Source: Sphingomonas sp. (GTDB taxonomy: Bacteria; Pseudomonadota; Alphaproteobacteria; Sphingomonadales; Sphingomonadaceae). Taken from it: 8,173 bases of DNA. Made by a program: the position numbers and the translations under genes. Below the pieces are notes generated by a model that saw nothing but the letters and a program-made list of their open reading frames with translations, made no database searches and was not told where the DNA came from. Positions 5,319 to 8,173 of this stretch are shown here, piece after piece; position 1 is the stretch's first letter, and every line of letters starts with the position of its first letter. The DNA lies in the NCBI GenBank assembly GCA_019747165.1, contig JAIERC010000356.1, forward strand, positions 1 to 8,173, in the 5' to 3' direction.

Positions 5319-7342
5319 TTGGCCGGTAGCTTGTCGATCTTCTGCCCAGCCTCGCTGGCGAAGACAAAACCGGTAAGCCCGGATTTGGCGATCTGATTGA
5401 CAAAACCCTGCGCCTCATCATCGCTCTTGAAGGGGCCGGCAAGCAGGCGATTGGTGAAGCGCAGCGGTGTCGTATAGGCACTGCGCCCCTTGAAGGCAGC
5501 CGGTGCCTTGTCGCGCAATTTTGCCCATTCACGCGGCAGATCCCGCACGCTGGAGCCACCCGCCACCTGCACCCATATCCGCGCCGGATCAGCCTTCGCC
5601 GCCTTCGCTTTGGCCGCTTTTTCTTCGGCTGCCTTCTTGTCCGCAAGCTTCTTTTCTGCGGCTGCCTTTTCTGCGGCGGCCTTTTTCTCGGCTGCTTTTT
5701 TGTCAAGCACGGTCGGCTTGCTCGGCCCCGAACCTGCTGTCATCGCATCGGTGGCTTCGGCTTCTGCAGGCTTGGCGGTACCGGCCCCAACGCCGAGTTC
5801 AGAGGCAGGTACGCCAATCGTTGCAATGATCCGGGCCAGGATCGATTCCTCGCTCGCAATCGGCTTGGGTCGCGACGCTTCTGGTGTTTGCACTGGCGCA
5901 GCAATGATTGGCGGCGCTTGCACAGCCACATTTTCCACGGGCGCCTGGGGTGGGTCAGCGGGCGGCGTCAAAGCGGGCGGCGGCCCTGGCGTTTGAACAG
6001 ATGCCGCGACTTCCTTGACGATCGGCGGCGGCGCGGCCCGCTCAAGCGTCGCCAGTTGCACCGGTGGCGCAACGACACGCGGCGCGGTTTCGACCGGTAC
6101 AGCCTGTGGCGAGCGTGGCTCAGCAGTAGCAACGACCACGGGGGCGTCACGCACGGGCACAATCACCGGTGGCATTGACCGCGGCGGTGGCAGAGTCACG
6201 CCTGTTGGGGTCGGCGTAGCGTCGAGCACACGCGCTGACCGGCTCGCCAGCACGACCGGGGATTCAACCGCTGGCACCGTCACCTGAGGCACATTCACCT
6301 GGGCAATATTTGGCGACGGCGATGGTGTTACGGATGGCGGCGTTGGATCTGCCCTTGGGATCGGCGACACCATCGCCACGCGCGGCGGTGGCGGCAATTG
6401 CGGCGTGGGCGGCGGCGGCGGCGCGACGGCTACGACCGCAACCGGCTGATCGCGCCCCCGCCGCCGATCGCGCTTTGACGTCGCCCGATCGCGCACCGGC
6501 ACTGCCTGCGCGGCGACCTGAACCGGCGGCGCTTCATAGGGCAAGGGCGGCAGCACCGGGATCAACCGCGCATCGGCAATCCGCTCAGGTGTTGCCCGCA
6601 CCTCGCCGAAATGCACAGCAAAGGCGCGATCAGCAGCGCTCAGAGTCGGTAGGATGCGAAAAAACGGCAGCAAGCCGCTCGCCATTTCGCCCGGCAACAT
6701 GCTGGTGGCAATCCGCTCGGCCCCCGGCACATCGCCGGTCATCGCCAGTACAAAGGCCCGCACCCGCCAGGCAGCGCGATCGCTCCGCCGCAACAGCGCG
6801 TCAATCTGGTCGAGCGCCAAATCGCGCTTCCCCGAAATCCCCAGCGACAGCGCATATCGGCGCTGAGTCTCATCATCAATCCGGCGCTTGAGCGCGCGGC
6901 GATAGGTGCGTTGCGCGCGTTCCTGTTCACCGATTAGATCAAAAGCCAGCGCTCGTTCAGCACCGACTGACTCGAGATCATAGCCAAGCCCCTCTGCCTC
7001 AGCGAACAGCTGCAGCGCCTCGCCAGGGCGGCCGAGCTGGACAAGTGTGCGTGCCTTGCCCGATTTGATCTCGCCATTATTGGGGCTGATCCGCTCCGCG
7101 CGCTGGAAAAAAGCGGCGGCGGCATCGATATCGCCAAGCTTCAGCGTCAATTCGCCCGCATTGATCAGGGCCCGCAAATCAAAGGGATTGCTTCCCAAAA
7201 TTCGCATTTCAGCGGCCAGCGCATCGGCATCGGGGGTTGGCCCCGGCATCATCTGCAATTGCCCCGCCATGGCGGGCACGGTGCTCCACAGCACCGGGGC
7301 AGCCAGCAAGACAGCGGCAAAGGGGAGAATCCGCGCGTTCAT
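5315..7342 (-). CDS. Exported TPR, proline-rich, SPOR-domain protein
   Basis: A 675-residue protein likely to act in the periplasm at the division site. Residues 1-26 form a signal peptide (MNARILPF, then a hydrophobic run, cleavage likely after PAMA). Residues about 38-215 are helical repeats of TPR type, with phrases such as GDIDAAAAFFQRAERISPNN and GRPGEALQLFAEAEGLG. Residues about 262-495 are a very proline- and valine-rich disordered linker. Residues 546-584 are a charged Ala/Lys/Glu helix, probably coiled. Residues 587-668 are a SPOR domain, starting RIWVQVAGGSS and containing NRLLAGPFKSDDEAQGFV. SPOR domains bind denuded septal peptidoglycan, and the TPR part probably binds another protein. 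Its position directly downstream of ftsZ on the same strand fits a division role, though that is inferred. The start at 7342 has GGAGG four bases upstream and begins the signal peptide; the frame runs open much further, to 7966, inside ftsZ, but that extension is not coding. I do not recognise a named gene. Confidence 0.88.
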   Translation of the reverse strand: MNARILPFAAVLLAAPVLWSTVPAMAGQLQMMPGPTPDADALAAEMRILGSNPFDLRALINAGELTLKLGDIDAAAAFFQRAERISPNNGEIKSGKARTLVQLGRPGEALQLFAEAEGLGYDLESVGAERALAFDLIGEQERAQRTYRRALKRRIDDETQRRYALSLGISGKRDLALDQIDALLRRSDRAAWRVRAFVLAMTGDVPGAERIATSMLPGEMASGLLPFFRILPTLSAADRAFAVHFGEVRATPERIADARLIPVLPPLPYEAPPVQVAAQAVPVRDRATSKRDRRRGRDQPVAVVAVAPPPPPTPQLPPPPRVAMVSPIPRADPTPPSVTPSPSPNIAQVNVPQVTVPAVESPVVLASRSARVLDATPTPTGVTLPPPRSMPPVIVPVRDAPVVVATAEPRSPQAVPVETAPRVVAPPVQLATLERAAPPPIVKEVAASVQTPGPPPALTPPADPPQAPVENVAVQAPPIIAAPVQTPEASRPKPIASEESILARIIATIGVPASELGVGAGTAKPAEAEATDAMTAGSGPSKPTVLDKKAAEKKAAAEKAAAEKKLADKKAAEEKAAKAKAAKADPARIWVQVAGGSSVRDLPREWAKLRDKAPAAFKGRSAYTTPLRFTNRLLAGPFKSDDEAQGFVNQIAKSGLTGFVFASEAGQKIDKLPAK
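5591..5707 (-). repeat. Low-complexity Ala/Lys/Glu codon repeat in the SPOR protein
   Basis: The DNA encoding residues 546-584 is made of imperfect repeats of five-codon units such as AAEKK, AEKKA and ADKKA, built largely from GCN, GAG/GAA and AAG/AAA codons. The protein should form a single charged helix or coiled coil acting as a spacer between the disordered linker and the SPOR domain. Repeats like this can change in length by slippage or recombination. Confidence 0.65.
5858..6559 (-). other. Proline-rich disordered linker of the SPOR protein
   Basis: This stretch encodes residues about 262-495, with frequent PPP, PVxxP and APPV phrases and no recognisable fold. In an envelope protein it would act as a long extended tether, letting the N-terminal TPR domain and the peptidoglycan-binding SPOR domain lie far apart. 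All six frames are fairly open here because of the composition, which produces many spurious reading frames. Confidence 0.65.
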
Positions 7343-7346
7343 CAGA

Positions 7347-7351
7347 CCTCC
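7347..7351 (-). promoter_or_regulatory. Ribosome binding site for the SPOR protein
   Basis: GGAGG on the minus strand, four bases before the ATG at 7342. The spacing is on the short side but the match is strong, and the start it marks opens a signal peptide, so it decides between this start and the much longer open frame. Confidence 0.7.
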
Positions 7352-7410
7352 GCTAGAACCGAGCAGGCGTGAACGGGCAATGTCCCCGATCAGCACAAAC
7401 GCCAGAACGA

Positions 7411-7437
7411 GGCGTGCCGGCGATGAACCGGAACGCC
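7411..7437 (-). other. Hairpin in the ftsZ-SPOR spacer
   Basis: On the minus strand the RNA could fold as GGCGT, one mismatch, CCGG, a seven-base loop, CCGG, mismatch, ACGCC, nine pairs in all. It starts nine bases after the ftsZ stop codon. The following bases (TCGTTCTGG) are not a T run, so it is not a good intrinsic terminator. It may be a partial terminator, a processing site or a 3' stabiliser that lets some transcription continue into the SPOR gene. Confidence 0.5.
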
Positions 7438-7445
7438 CCGTGGCG

Positions 7446-8173
7446 TTACTGGTTATTCTGGCGGTGCAGGAAACGCGGGATATCAAGCGGGTCCTTGCCC
7501 GGCGGATCGTCATCGCGCCCCGCACCCCGGGTGACGTTGGACATCCGTTCGAACAACGTCCCACCAATCTTGCCGCGCGGCGGTGCCTCTGGCGCAGGCG
7601 GCGGCGTTTCGGCGACGGGTTCTGGCGCTGGTTCGGCGGCATCGGCGGCGCCCGGCGACAGCCACCGCACCCCTTCGCCCTCGGCAACCGGTTCGTCGCC
7701 AAAGCTCGGCATGCTCGGCACCGCAGCATCGGCACCCAGCACGAGTTCATCATCGGTCGATTCAGCGGCGGGCGTCTCGTCTGCCATGGCTTCATGGGCC
7801 GCCGGATCGAACGCGACCGGCACAGGGGCGCTGACTGGGTCGCTCGCTGGCATGGGTTCTGCGGCAACAGGGGCTTCGCTCCGGCGCGGCGTTGCAAAGC
7901 TGAAGGCACGCGAAGGTTCAGGGGCGGCCTGTGGACGCGCCTCGGCTTCGATTCCGGTCGCGACAACCGAAACGCGGATCTTGCCGTCGAGATCGGAGTT
8001 AAACGCCGATCCCCAGATGATGTTTGCCTCTGGATCGACCAGCTCGCGGATATGGTTGGCGGCTTCGTCGACTTCGAGCAGGCGCATGTCCTCGCCGCCC
8101 GTGATCGAGATGATGACGCCCTTGGCCCCCTGCATCGACACCCCGTCGAGCAGCGGATTGGCGATCGCCTTTT
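7446..8173 (-). CDS. ftsZ: Cell division protein FtsZ, C-terminal part (5' end outside window)
   Basis: FtsZ is the tubulin-like GTPase that forms the Z ring. The window holds its last 241 complete codons; the frame runs off the right edge, beginning KAIANPLLDGVSMQGAKG. The C-terminal tubulin-like subdomain is unmistakable: GVIISITGGEDMRLLEVDEA, then IIWGSAFNSDLDGKIRVSVVATGIE. About 150 residues of Ala/Pro/Glu-rich disordered linker follow. Near the end is a second ordered-looking block, GGTLFERMSNVTRG, then DDDPPGKDPL and the conserved C-terminal peptide DIPRFLHRQNNQ, which in other bacteria binds membrane tethers and regulators such as FtsA and ZipA-like proteins. The apparent internal start at 8141 is a GTG in the middle of the domain and is not real. 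The GTP-binding N-terminal half is not visible, so activity cannot be judged here. Confidence 0.97.
   Translation of the reverse strand, partial: KAIANPLLDGVSMQGAKGVIISITGGEDMRLLEVDEAANHIRELVDPEANIIWGSAFNSDLDGKIRVSVVATGIEAEARPQAAPEPSRAFSFATPRRSEAPVAAEPMPASDPVSAPVPVAFDPAAHEAMADETPAAESTDDELVLGADAAVPSMPSFGDEPVAEGEGVRWLSPGAADAAEPAPEPVAETPPPAPEAPPRGKIGGTLFERMSNVTRGAGRDDDPPGKDPLDIPRFLHRQNNQ

Noticed and set aside
5490..6891. Several plus-strand frames opposite the SPOR gene, Ala- or Arg-rich
   Set aside because: They are translations of the low-complexity linker and repeat region on the wrong strand.
7343..7966. N-terminal extension of the SPOR gene's open frame into ftsZ, making an 883-residue protein
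   Set aside because: The extension overlaps the ftsZ coding region in another frame and is Arg/Pro-rich low-quality sequence. A signal peptide and GGAGG mark the real start at 7342.
1..8173. tRNA, rRNA, insertion sequences, CRISPR, attachment sites, riboswitches
   Set aside because: Looked for on both strands; no cloverleaf, transposase motif, regular spaced repeat or recognisable leader motif was seen.

Overview
The window looks like an ordinary chromosomal segment of a GC-rich alphaproteobacterium, most probably of the Sphingomonadales. The reasons are the C-terminal tail of FtsZ (DIPRFLHRQNNQ), the strong GC bias at third codon positions, the clear GGAG-type ribosome binding sites, and the SPOR and Dgt proteins beside ftsZ. 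I see no mobile element, CRISPR array, RNA gene or phage gene. The genus is an inference.

Layout from left to right. Positions 1-129 are a leader with no gene I can support. Positions 130-1377 (+) encode an exported M20-family zinc carboxypeptidase resembling glutamate carboxypeptidase (CPG2). The other five genes lie on the minus strand and are read from right to left. They are ftsZ (7446-8173, its 5' part outside the window), an exported TPR/proline-rich/SPOR-domain protein (5315-7342), a dGTPase-like HD phosphohydrolase (4152-5318), a DUF1800 protein (2529-3992) and a Tat-exported DUF1501 protein (1379-2527). The M20 gene and the DUF1501 gene converge with one base between their stop codons.

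There are two tightly coupled pairs. SPOR-dgt share an ATGA stop/start overlap with no visible ribosome binding site for dgt. DUF1800-DUF1501 are separated by one base, and the DUF1501 ribosome binding site lies inside the last codons of DUF1800. The ftsZ-SPOR spacer (103 bases) contains a mismatched hairpin without a U tract. The dgt-DUF1800 spacer (159 bases) contains two small perfect hairpins. No strong intrinsic terminator is visible, so read-through across the minus-strand cluster is possible.

Functionally, the right half concerns cell division and housekeeping: the Z ring, a probable septal peptidoglycan-binding protein, and dNTP hydrolysis. The left half concerns exported proteins of uncertain role. 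The items most worth pursuing are the TPR-SPOR protein directly downstream of ftsZ and the DUF1800/DUF1501 pair, in which only DUF1501 carries an export signal. I found no convincing new system beyond these.
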